A DNA stretch of 15,530 bases from SIG575 sp045542485 (lineage in GTDB: Bacteria; Bacillota; Clostridia; Oscillospirales; Acutalibacteraceae), in contig JAZQLC010000053.1 of NCBI GenBank assembly GCA_045542485.1, positions 1-15,530 of the forward strand. Direction: 5' to 3'. The position numbers and the translations under genes are program-made. This document shows positions 7,070-13,389 of the stretch, in pieces (the stretch's first letter is position 1; the number at the start of each line of letters is the position of its first letter). The notes under the pieces were generated by a model. That model saw nothing but the letters and a program-made list of their open reading frames with translations. It ran no database searches and had not been told where the DNA came from.

Positions 7070-7603
7070 TTATTTAACTCCGTATCTTTCACAGAAGCCA
7101 AGCACAACATTTTTAAAATGCTCGTGTCTGAAGCTGTTTTTCACATCGCTTATATCAACATACATTCCTGAAATCAGATTCTGTATAACTGCCTCCGCCA
7201 GAAAAGCGTCGAAAACATAATCATCTGAAAACGCCTGTTCAATATCGGTATTCATCTCCTCGTTGATGCCGTTGATAGCCGAGCGATAGATAAGATTTTC
7301 TTTTTCTAAAAGTTCTCCCATCTTTTTAAGACACAGTAAGCCGTTTTTCACATCAGCTACACTGCTTTTACCCTTGTATTCCGTCTGCTTTTCTCCGCCA
7401 AGTAAAATATAGTCAACAGAAGTTTCAAGCACCCTCGCAAGGTCAGGCAAAAGAGAAACATCGGGTAGTGTTTCTCCCCTTTCCCACTTGCTCACCGCCT
7501 GAAAAGAAACACCCACTCTTTCACCCAACTGGCTCTGCGTAAGACCTTTTCCCTTTCTCAGAATCTGAATCTGTTCTCCGACTTTTTCAAAATCCATTTC
7601 CAT
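7070..7603 (-). CDS. XRE-family transcriptional regulator with C-terminal helical domain
   Basis: A 177-residue protein. Residues 8-66 form a classical Cro/CI-type helix-turn-helix: IQILRKGKGLTQSQLGERVG, then VSFQAVSKWERGETLPDVSLL and the closing VDYILLGG. The remaining 110 residues are a helical domain (segments near 85-105 and 125-175, with LAEAVIQNLISGMYVDI) probably used for dimerisation or sensing; I do not recognise a ligand-binding family. The start ATG at 7601-7603 is chosen for the AAGGAG just upstream; a longer in-frame reading upstream is leader sequence. A palindrome overlaps its own -10 box, which suggests autoregulation. It is monocistronic. Confidence 0.85.
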   Translation of the reverse strand: MEMDFEKVGEQIQILRKGKGLTQSQLGERVGVSFQAVSKWERGETLPDVSLLPDLARVLETSVDYILLGGEKQTEYKGKSSVADVKNGLLCLKKMGELLEKENLIYRSAINGINEEMNTDIEQAFSDDYVFDAFLAEAVIQNLISGMYVDISDVKNSFRHEHFKNVVLGFCERYGVK

Positions 7604-7619
7604 TCGCTCCTCTCCTTTA

Positions 7620-7639
7620 TCTGATAATATTATATCAGA
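7620..7639 (-). promoter_or_regulatory. Extended -10 promoter inside a palindromic operator
   Basis: Minus-strand TGATATAAT (extended -10; the TATAAT box is at 7629-7634) lies inside the inverted repeat TCTGATA (7620-7626) and TATCAGA (7633-7639) with a 6-base centre. A further half-site, CTGATA, begins at 7662. The position is right for repression by the gene's own XRE product, which is inference. Confidence 0.6.
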
Positions 7640-7694
7640 AAGAAAAAGGAAAAAAAATAACCTGATAATTGAATAATTTTTTTTATTTTCTACC

Positions 7695-7740
7695 AAAAAA
7701 GGACTGCAAGTGGGGATTCATCCCTGCTTGTAGTCCTTTT
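7695..7740 (-). terminator. Terminator of the unknown membrane-protein gene
   Basis: A long hairpin (about 7695-7716 with 7721-7740), GGACTGCAAG pairing with CTTGTAGTCC through one wobble, then GGGGA with TCCC. On the minus strand a T6 run follows; on the plus strand there are four Ts, so it is mainly a minus-strand terminator. Confidence 0.85.
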
Positions 7741-7764
7741 ATGCATTCTCGTGGTAAATTAAAC

Positions 7765-8625
7765 TTATATCAGTCTTATTTTCTTTGCAACCTCTGTCCC
7801 GTCAACAAAAAGCTTTATGCTTGTCGCACCGTCAAAAACTGCCTCAACCTTATGTGCTCCCACATCAGCCCTGAGTGTGTGTGCAAATTCCACCATACCC
7901 TCATATTCATCATATACGCATCCGTTAACGATAAGCTCGTTTGTATGCTTCACTCTTCTGACAATTATGTGCATACCCGATGCCTCAGTTTCAATGAAAA
8001 CTCTGCTTTTAACTTCCTCTGCCATTCTGAGCACAACCGAATTGCTTTCAGCAGGGCCTTCCTCAACCTCTTCGGTCTCCACAAGAAACTCAGCACAGTC
8101 TGCGTTGGGTGAGTTTTTAATCTTATAATATGTTGTTATTGAAGTTATGAGATAAACAATAACCCAGATATGGAAAACGATATCAATTATTATATCAGCA
8201 GAAATGCCTGTCATAAAGAGCATACCCATTGTGTCAACAACAAATAAGCCGAGAGCCACAAACAATGCGCCGACCTTTTTCTTCTTTGCCAGAATCCAGC
8301 AGATAAGATAAGCCAGAATAATAACTGCAGCAATAACAACCGTTATAACTAAAAATGAAGTATCAAGGAATTCTCCCACGGGCATATCCGCATAAAATTC
8401 TTCAGGATACATTCCGCACATAACTCTGCCGTAGTCGACTATGAAATAGGGAATAAATGCTGAAAACAGAAAATATGTATCTGTGTTTGCCAGAAGCAGA
8501 CCTATATTTATTACGCTGAAAATAACTACTATCAGCAGGTTGCCGATACTGTTTTTGTATCTGGTTTCAAGATTATTTGTTTTTGTGTTTGTTTGCCCTT
8601 CGTTTTTACCGAATAATTTTGCCAT
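7765..8625 (-). CDS. Multi-spanning membrane protein of unknown function with cytoplasmic C-terminal domain
   Basis: A 286-residue protein. After a polar N-terminus (1-25) there are four or five membrane helices (about 27-47, 50-65, 88-113, 118-139, 141-165). An acidic linker follows (182-192, ETEEVEEGPAE), then a soluble domain of about 90 residues rich in short beta strands (HIIVRRVKHTNELIVNG, HKVEAVFDGATSIKLFVDG). I recognise no family. ATG at 8623-8625 has AAAGGAGAAG upstream. It is divergent from a 66-residue XRE regulator, and the intergenic space holds two minus-strand promoters, one embedded in that regulator's probable operators. This makes it the best candidate target of the regulator. 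Confidence 0.7.
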   Translation of the reverse strand: MAKLFGKNEGQTNTKTNNLETRYKNSIGNLLIVVIFSVINIGLLLANTDTYFLFSAFIPYFIVDYGRVMCGMYPEEFYADMPVGEFLDTSFLVITVVIAAVIILAYLICWILAKKKKVGALFVALGLFVVDTMGMLFMTGISADIIIDIVFHIWVIVYLITSITTYYKIKNSPNADCAEFLVETEEVEEGPAESNSVVLRMAEEVKSRVFIETEASGMHIIVRRVKHTNELIVNGCVYDEYEGMVEFAHTLRADVGAHKVEAVFDGATSIKLFVDGTEVAKKIRLI

Positions 8626-8653
8626 AATCCTTCTCCTTTACTTTTATGACTAA

Positions 8654-8682
8654 ATAATACAACTAAATCAATTTTTTGTCAA
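8654..8682 (-). promoter_or_regulatory. Proximal sigma-A promoter of the membrane-protein gene
   Basis: Minus strand TTGACA (8677-8682), 17 bases, TATTAT (8654-8659). The start of transcription falls about 20 bases before the ribosome binding site. Confidence 0.75.
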
Positions 8683-8715
8683 ACCCCAAAAAGAGGAAAC
8701 ACTCTGTCATAAACA

Positions 8716-8744
8716 ATTATACTCAATGTTTGAGTTATTGTCAA
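8716..8744 (-). promoter_or_regulatory. Distal, perfect sigma-A promoter of the membrane-protein gene
   Basis: Minus strand TTGACA (8739-8744), 17 bases, TATAAT (8716-8721), both boxes perfect. One operator lies in its spacer and a second touches its upstream edge, so its activity should depend strongly on the operator-binding protein. Confidence 0.75.
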
Positions 8745-8760
8745 TACTCAATATCAGAGT
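8721..8760. promoter_or_regulatory. Pair of ACTC-N7-GAGT operators
   Basis: Two sites share the form ACTC-N7-GAGT: 8721-8735 (centre 8728, where the inner bases extend the symmetry to ACTCAA/TTGAGT) and 8746-8760 (centre 8753, extending outward to CAATACTC/GAGTATTG). Their centres are 25 bp apart. They lie between the divergent XRE and membrane-protein genes and cover the distal minus-strand promoter and the likely plus-strand promoter (TTGTCA at 8738-8743, with a weak -10 near 8760-8770). Confidence 0.65.
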
Positions 8761-8787
8761 ATTGTATATTTGTCCTGAGGTGATAAA

Positions 8788-8988
8788 ATGGACTATCTTG
8801 ACAAGCTTACAGCATTGAGAATTGACCGTGACCTTTCTCAGAAAGAAGTCGGAAAAATAATCGACAAATCCCAACAGGGCTACGACCACATTGAGAAAAG
8901 AAGAGCCAAACTTGCAATTGAAGATTTCAAAAAACTCTGCGAATTCTATAATGTCAGTGCAGACGAACTGCTTGACCTGAAAAAATAG
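8788..8988 (+). CDS. Small XRE-family DNA-binding protein
   Basis: A 66-residue protein that is essentially a single Cro/CI helix-turn-helix domain: LTALRIDRDLSQKEVGKII (7-25), recognition region SQQGYDHIEKRRAKLAIEDF (28-47), and the closing helix YNVSADELLDL (54-64). It would bind DNA as a dimer. ATG is preceded by GAGGTGAT (8777-8784). There is no partner domain for sensing, so it either responds to another protein or acts as a simple autorepressor like Cro. The paired palindromes immediately upstream are the likely target sites. It is followed by the promoter of another XRE gene on the same strand, with no clear terminator between them. Confidence 0.85.
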   Translation: MDYLDKLTALRIDRDLSQKEVGKIIDKSQQGYDHIEKRRAKLAIEDFKKLCEFYNVSADELLDLKK

Positions 8989-9018
8989 TCAGAAATCCCC
9001 TATTCTACCGTCAGTAGG

Positions 9019-9047
9019 GTGACACTTTTTGCCCTGTGTGTTACAAT
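9019..9047 (+). promoter_or_regulatory. Promoter of the membrane-anchored XRE gene
   Basis: GTGACA (9019-9024), 17 bases, TACAAT (9042-9047), each matching 5 of 6. AAAGGAG follows at about 9056-9062, before ATG 9071. Confidence 0.6.
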
Positions 9048-9070
9048 TACGGTGTAAAGGAGTTGATTTT

Positions 9071-9826
9071 ATGGACAACAAGAAAACGGGAAGTTTTATT
9101 GCTGAGCGCAGAAAGGAAATGGGATTCAGCCAGAAGCAACTTGCCGAAAGACTGTGCGTTACCGACAAAGCCGTTTCAAAATGGGAAACAGGCAGAGGTG
9201 CTCCCGATATTTCACTGCTGACCACAATATCAGACACTCTGGGAGTAACCGTCATTGAGCTTCTTGAGGGAAGACTTATTGAAAAAGAAAAAGAAAAAGA
9301 AAAAACTGAGTCAATCATAATCAAAGCTCTGCAAAAAGCAAAAAAAGAACAAATTAAAACCGTTGTTGCAATCTTCATAATTTTTGCTGTTTTGTTCTCC
9401 CTTGTGAACATTACTGCTTATGCTTATTGGGGCAGACGGCACAAGGTGTTATATGATGTGGACACGGTTTTTGTCCTGCAGGATAAAGAGGATTCAGATA
9501 AATACGATTTTTATTATAACTGCACCGTAAAAAACTGGTGGTTTGATTTTAATGAATACTCTTACACTCTTGTAAACGGACTGAGTGGCGAACCAGGTTG
9601 TTGGCATTACAAAGCAAAAGCGTATGTAACTTCTGACAACAACGCTGAGAATCATTTTGTTATCCATGTTGAATTCGATGCCTCAACTGTCATAGGAAAT
9701 ATGCCCTCCGTCAAAGAAGTTGTCAGAACAGGTGTTTTTCACGCCTATAATGAAAACGGAGAAATTGATGACGGTCTGAACTTATATATGAACGATTTCA
9801 GAGATTTAAAAATTATTGTACTGTAA
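9071..9826 (+). CDS. Membrane-anchored XRE-family regulator with extracytoplasmic domain
   Basis: A 251-residue protein. Residues 6-66 are a Cro/CI-type helix-turn-helix (IAERRKEMGFSQKQLAERLC, TDKAVSKWETGRGAPDISLL, LGVTVIELLEG). A charged stretch follows (71-96, with EKEKEKEK), then one membrane helix at about 97-118. The C-terminal 130 residues, rich in aromatic and beta-type sequence (DTVFVLQDKEDSDKYDFYYN), should lie outside the cytoplasm. This suggests one-component sensing across the membrane, as in other membrane-tethered HTH regulators; the signal is unknown. ATG at 9071 is chosen for the AAAGGAG upstream; an in-frame start at 9029 lies inside the promoter region. It has no membrane or enzyme partner on its own strand. 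Confidence 0.8.
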   Translation: MDNKKTGSFIAERRKEMGFSQKQLAERLCVTDKAVSKWETGRGAPDISLLTTISDTLGVTVIELLEGRLIEKEKEKEKTESIIIKALQKAKKEQIKTVVAIFIIFAVLFSLVNITAYAYWGRRHKVLYDVDTVFVLQDKEDSDKYDFYYNCTVKNWWFDFNEYSYTLVNGLSGEPGCWHYKAKAYVTSDNNAENHFVIHVEFDASTVIGNMPSVKEVVRTGVFHAYNENGEIDDGLNLYMNDFRDLKIIVL

Positions 9827-9834
9827 AAACTTTC

Positions 9835-9867
9835 ATAGCCGGACTTTTAAAAAGTCCGGCTATTGTT
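9835..9867. terminator. Bidirectional terminator between convergent genes
   Basis: A 13-bp perfect stem (9835-9847 with 9851-9863), GC-rich core, with TGTTTT on the plus side and a T-rich tail on the minus side. It separates the XRE gene from the ADP-ribosylglycohydrolase gene. Confidence 0.9.
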
Positions 9868-11241
9868 TTACCATTCAATATGCTCAGATGTTTTTTCCAC
9901 TGCTTTTTCAATATCCACGGTGTCCACGCCGAATATTGAAGTATGAATTTTACCGTTAATCGGTTTTTTCCAATAATCATCAATACAGTCTATACCGCCA
10001 CGCATACCGAGAATCGAGCCCACCGTAGCACCGTTGCAATCAGTGTCAAATGCCATTTCCACCGCAATACAGATTGATTTACCGAAATCTCCCTCTCCGT
10101 AGAGAAGTGCCGCAGTTACTATCATAGCGTTGGAAATTGTATGACACCAGCCGTGTGAGGTGTGTTCATCGTATGCAGAATGAATATAATTATAAATATC
10201 TTCAAGAGCAGTACCGTTTTTATAGTATCCATAAATTTTCATAACTGACTCGTAAAGTCTTGATGTTGACGGTATCTGTGCAAGTCCGCCGAAAATAATG
10301 TCTTCGATGTTGTCGGTTACTGCTGCACAGGAAATCATCGCCGAAACAAACATCTCACCGTAAACACCATTTTTTACATGGGAAAGTGTTGCGTCATTGA
10401 ACGCCATTTCTGCTGCTTTTTCAGGTTTCCCGGGATTTATGTAACCGAAGTAGTCGCCTCTGATTTGTGCCCCTATCCATTCACGGCAAACATTTTTATA
10501 CATAGCCGTTGCAGGTGGCTCAATACAATCAATCAGATTTACATAAGCGATTCTTTCCGCCGTAAAGTAAGAATAAGCCGACTGATATTTAAGCCACGCT
10601 CTGCCCACATCTGTCGAAGTAAAATCTCTGCCCGATTCCTCAACAATTTTCTGAGCCAGGACAACATAGTTTGTATCGTCGTCAACGGGCATACCGTCAA
10701 CCTTATCGGCGTATTTCTGATTTTTGAGACCAAATGTGTAATGTGAGCAGATTTCGTCTGTAATATCCGTGCTGAGAATATAGCGGTGCATAGGGTAATT
10801 GCCCGTTTCTTTAAGAAAAGGAACCAGCTCGTTACCCCTCATTCCCTCCACGGTTTTACCGAGAAGACATCCACAAGCTCTGCCCGTCCACGCACCGAGG
10901 AGTTTTTTCGTATAAGCATCTTTACACGGCATCACAGCAGTAAAATCGTGAGATTTGCGAAGCTCTTTTATTTTTTTCAACTCATTTGGCTCATCATATT
11001 TATAACCGTCTCTGATTTCTGCACCCATAACAATCTCAAAAATCAGGTCACTCATACGACTTTTCATTTCACCGTTTTCCATAGCAGCAACAGACTCAAA
11101 CAAAACCTTGTGCTTTTCAATGTCAAGACCCTCTTCAATAGACTGATTATATTCATCCATAATGTCATTGAGATAACGGTTAAATCCATCGCGCTGGTTA
11201 TAATCAATTCTGAGTTCAGTGTTATAAATTTTTGAAAACAT
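9868..11241 (-). CDS. ADP-ribosylglycohydrolase family protein
   Basis: A 457-residue soluble protein. The ARH/DraG core runs from about 114: LLGAWTGRACGCLLGKTVEG, then VDDDTNY (186-192, the first metal-ligand cluster), and AFDTDCNGATVGSILG near 397-412 (the second cluster, DTDxxGATVG). Enzymes of this fold remove ADP-ribose from proteins or small molecules using two metal ions; the substrate here is not evident. Some relatives act on other glycosides, so a nucleoside or sugar substrate is also possible. About 110 residues precede the core, mostly predicted helix, which is longer than in minimal DraG proteins. AAGGAG lies seven bases before ATG. It follows the PadR/HAAS pair on the same strand with its own promoter and no obvious terminator between, so partial co-transcription is possible. 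There is no signal peptide. Confidence 0.82.
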   Translation of the reverse strand: MFSKIYNTELRIDYNQRDGFNRYLNDIMDEYNQSIEEGLDIEKHKVLFESVAAMENGEMKSRMSDLIFEIVMGAEIRDGYKYDEPNELKKIKELRKSHDFTAVMPCKDAYTKKLLGAWTGRACGCLLGKTVEGMRGNELVPFLKETGNYPMHRYILSTDITDEICSHYTFGLKNQKYADKVDGMPVDDDTNYVVLAQKIVEESGRDFTSTDVGRAWLKYQSAYSYFTAERIAYVNLIDCIEPPATAMYKNVCREWIGAQIRGDYFGYINPGKPEKAAEMAFNDATLSHVKNGVYGEMFVSAMISCAAVTDNIEDIIFGGLAQIPSTSRLYESVMKIYGYYKNGTALEDIYNYIHSAYDEHTSHGWCHTISNAMIVTAALLYGEGDFGKSICIAVEMAFDTDCNGATVGSILGMRGGIDCIDDYWKKPINGKIHTSIFGVDTVDIEKAVEKTSEHIEW

Positions 11242-11279
11242 AAAACTACTCCTTGCTGACTTTCTTTGATTCTATCGCA

Positions 11280-11308
11280 ATTATATCATAAAACAGATAT
11301 AAAAACAA
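11280..11308 (-). promoter_or_regulatory. Promoter of the ADP-ribosylglycohydrolase gene
   Basis: Minus strand TGATATAAT (extended -10; box at 11280-11285) with a weak -35, TTGTTT (11303-11308), at a 17-base spacing. Confidence 0.65.
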
Positions 11309-11338
11309 TCAGACCTGTATTTTTTGAAGAGCCATATG

Positions 11339-12811
11339 TCAATCGTCACACATCTTATAACTACTGATTACACCATTTTGTACTGTAATCTCAAAATCGT
11401 AGCTATAATTCACCAGGTCCCAATCGCCTAAAATCCAATTTGTAAAATCAGGCTCAATCGGATAAAAGCAATTGAGCAAGATTCTGTAAGTTTTAACTGA
11501 ATTTTCGCCCTCATATTTTTCATCTTCGATTATAAACGAATTTGTTTTCCTGATAAAAGCCATAGCCGTTTCACCGTCATCACCCTTTTTCAGACCGTCA
11601 AACCAAATCTGCGCTTCTTCTCCGTGAGTGTAATTCATATACTCTATCAGATCAAAATTCATATCAGGCATAAATAATTTATAAGTAATTCTTCCCTCGT
11701 AATCATAGGCAACAACTATACAGCTTATAATATCGTCATATTCGCCCTCATCCTCCATGCCGTTAGTATAATAGTAAACGGATACATATTCTTCAGAAAC
11801 TCTGCCTATATCATTTTCTTCAATTTTTTCTGTCAGGTACGCATCAATATACCACGGAAGATATGCATCACGGAGATTCTCACTGTAAGAATTATTTTTC
11901 TTTACAAAACCTTTTTTCTCAAGATCCTTTTGCGTTTCTGATTCGCCATCACCTATCTGAATACTGTCATATGCATCTTTTGGCTCTGCAATATTATTGG
12001 AAATATATTCCTCCTCTGCCATTTCTTCCTTTACCCAGTCGTTGGAATACCACGATTCATATTTCGCATATGCAAAACCGTAAACAGTCAGGAAACACAG
12101 ACAGCTGACTGAAAGAATTGCCGTTATCTGCCTCAAAGATAAGCGATATGTTTTTTCTCTGAAAAGCTTTCTTTTATCGTAAAACGCAAAGATAATTGTA
12201 GTATACAAAACAAGCAGAACAATATTTGCAATTACAATATCCCAATCAATTTCAGACGCAGGACCGTTTGTTATGTACCTGAAAATGAGCTTTCCTGCAT
12301 TGATTATGGGGAAAAATATACCACTCGTAACGAAAGACCCCAGAGTAATCAATACAAAAGCCCATACTATACCCATAGTCTGCTTGTCAAGTCTTTCTCT
12401 GATACACTTTATTGTATAAACCGTCAGTGCTGTAAAAACTGCAAGAAAAACTCCCAGCATCACGACATTAGGAAGCACGAATATAGTGGGATCTACAAAA
12501 TACATATATCCGAATTCGTGCACGATTGAAAACAGATTCCACGCACATATGCCCACAAACAGTAAAACCGCCTTGAATGCGCTGTCACGGTAAAGTGCGT
12601 TAAAGCTTTTTCTGACACTCTCAGCTTCGCCCATCTGTTCAACTGCCTTACCAACGGCAGTTTCTTCATCATAGCCGATTTCCATATAAAACTCAGCCCT
12701 GTCATAAATGTGACATTCCAACTCTTCCCGCAACTCAGTTTTTGTTTTTTCAGAAATTTTCTGTGGAATAACGCTGTTAAGGTAATCCTCAACGCTTTTA
12801 TGTTGTTGCAT
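11339..12811 (-). CDS. HAAS (permease-prefix) domain membrane protein, partner of PadR
   Basis: A 490-residue protein. Residues 6-66 form the helical prefix seen in PadR-linked membrane proteins (VEDYLNSVIPQKISEKTKTE, YDRAEFYMEIGYDEETAVGK, QMGEAESV). Five membrane helices follow (about 79-100, 109-134, 146-171, 189-210, 229-248), then a polar domain of about 240 residues that should lie on the outer face. I do not recognise that last domain. ATG at 12809-12811 uses AGGAGGTG, which lies inside the PadR gene; the in-frame GTG at 12818-12820 is part of that site and is rejected. It overlaps padR by 14 bases, so the two are translationally coupled. Family knowledge places such proteins under PadR control, often in envelope stress or membrane homeostasis; that role is inference here. 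Confidence 0.72.
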   Translation of the reverse strand: MQQHKSVEDYLNSVIPQKISEKTKTELREELECHIYDRAEFYMEIGYDEETAVGKAVEQMGEAESVRKSFNALYRDSAFKAVLLFVGICAWNLFSIVHEFGYMYFVDPTIFVLPNVVMLGVFLAVFTALTVYTIKCIRERLDKQTMGIVWAFVLITLGSFVTSGIFFPIINAGKLIFRYITNGPASEIDWDIVIANIVLLVLYTTIIFAFYDKRKLFREKTYRLSLRQITAILSVSCLCFLTVYGFAYAKYESWYSNDWVKEEMAEEEYISNNIAEPKDAYDSIQIGDGESETQKDLEKKGFVKKNNSYSENLRDAYLPWYIDAYLTEKIEENDIGRVSEEYVSVYYYTNGMEDEGEYDDIISCIVVAYDYEGRITYKLFMPDMNFDLIEYMNYTHGEEAQIWFDGLKKGDDGETAMAFIRKTNSFIIEDEKYEGENSVKTYRILLNCFYPIEPDFTNWILGDWDLVNYSYDFEITVQNGVISSYKMCDD

Positions 12812-13142
12812 TTGCAACACCTCCTATGACCTTGCCAACGGCTTCGGAATAGGATATCCACTCTTTTTTATTTTCGTTCAGAACTTTTATACCTTTTTTA
12901 GTCAGATGATAATATTTTCTTCGGCGCTCACCCTCCTTGCCTTCCCAATAGGACTCAACCAAACCTTCCTTTTCAAAAGCATGAAGAATAGGATAAAGAG
13001 TCCCCTCCTTAAAAGAAAAGACAAACTCCGAGCGCAATTCGATTTCTTTAATTATTCTGTATCCGTACAAATCTTCCTTTTCCAGCACGGAAAGAACAAG
13101 AAGAGCCGAACTGCCTTTTGTAAGTTCTTTTTTTATATTCAT
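12798..13142 (-). CDS. PadR-family transcriptional regulator
   Basis: A 114-residue protein of the short PadR type. The winged helix is clear: SSALLVLSVLEKEDLYGYRI (11-30), FKEGTLYPILHAFEKEGLVE (44-63), and the wing WEGKEGERRRKYYHLTKKG (66-84), followed by a C-terminal dimerisation helix. PadR proteins usually repress the adjacent gene and themselves, and respond to small molecules or membrane stress. ATG at 13140-13142 has AAAAAGGAGATGG upstream. It overlaps the HAAS gene by 14 bases, and three abutting palindromes sit on its promoter. Confidence 0.9.
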   Translation of the reverse strand: MNIKKELTKGSSALLVLSVLEKEDLYGYRIIKEIELRSEFVFSFKEGTLYPILHAFEKEGLVESYWEGKEGERRRKYYHLTKKGIKVLNENKKEWISYSEAVGKVIGGVANATT

Positions 13143-13176
13143 AATTCCATCTCCTTTTTAAACACATTTATATAAT

Positions 13177-13224
13177 ACATCGATGTTCTATGCATAGAAT
13201 ATCATAGTATTCTGAAAAAGTCAA
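13177..13224 (-). promoter_or_regulatory. padR promoter with three abutting palindromes
   Basis: Minus strand TTGACT (13219-13224), 17 bases, TATTCT (13196-13201). Palindromes are ACATCGATGT (13177-13186), TTCTATGCATAGAA (13186-13199, perfect 14 bp) and AGAATA-N6-TATTCT (13196-13213, covering the -10 box and spacer). ATG-type repeats fit known PadR targets in general form; binding is inference. Confidence 0.65.
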
Positions 13225-13261
13225 GAATAATTTAATTTATGTAATCAAAGGTGGAACTTTT

Positions 13262-13303
13262 ATGAAAAAGAAAATAAAAAAACAATCTCTCGACATAAAG
13301 TAA
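13262..13303 (+). other. Thirteen-codon ORF, possibly the collapsed remnant of a larger gene
   Basis: AAAGGTGG lies about seven bases before ATG 13262, and the frame reads MKKKIKKQSLDIK then TAA. The last six residues (QSLDIK) and the following terminator recur at 14957-15010, with a synonymous change in the Ser codon (TCT versus TCC). It may be a real small peptide, or a start site fused to the end of a deleted gene. There is no strong promoter in front of it. Confidence 0.3.
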
Positions 13304-13345
13304 GAAAGCAGGGAATTCACCTCCCTGCTTTTTGTTGTATATAAA
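13281..13345 (+). repeat. 65-base direct repeat, copy 1
   Basis: Near-identical to 14955-15020, with about five differences including one extra base in copy 2. It contains the codons QSLDIK-stop and a hairpin terminator, and ends in GTATATAAA. The two copies bracket the ECF sigma/anti-sigma pair. Confidence 0.85.
13305..13333 (+). terminator. Hairpin terminator inside repeat copy 1
   Basis: A 10-bp perfect stem (13305-13314 with 13322-13331), 7-base loop, T5 on the plus strand. On the minus strand the tail is a weaker CTTTCTTACTTT, so it may also help end the sigma/anti-sigma transcript, which otherwise has only a poor hairpin near 13350-13376. Confidence 0.8.
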
Positions 13346-13389
13346 TTGAAAACCGCCCTCCAACAAACAGCGGCTTCATTACACTATTT

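Noticed and set aside
7669..8128. Plus-strand frames opposite the unknown membrane protein
   Set aside because: They cross a terminator hairpin and lie antisense to a gene with a good ribosome binding site and promoters.
10378..11235. Two plus-strand frames of 122 and 149 codons inside the ADP-ribosylglycohydrolase gene
   Set aside because: They are antisense to a well supported gene, have low-complexity Phe/Ile-rich translations and no start signals.
12809..12820. GTG start for the HAAS protein three codons upstream
   Set aside because: The GTG is part of the AGGAGGTG ribosome binding site; the ATG at 12809-12811 has proper spacing.
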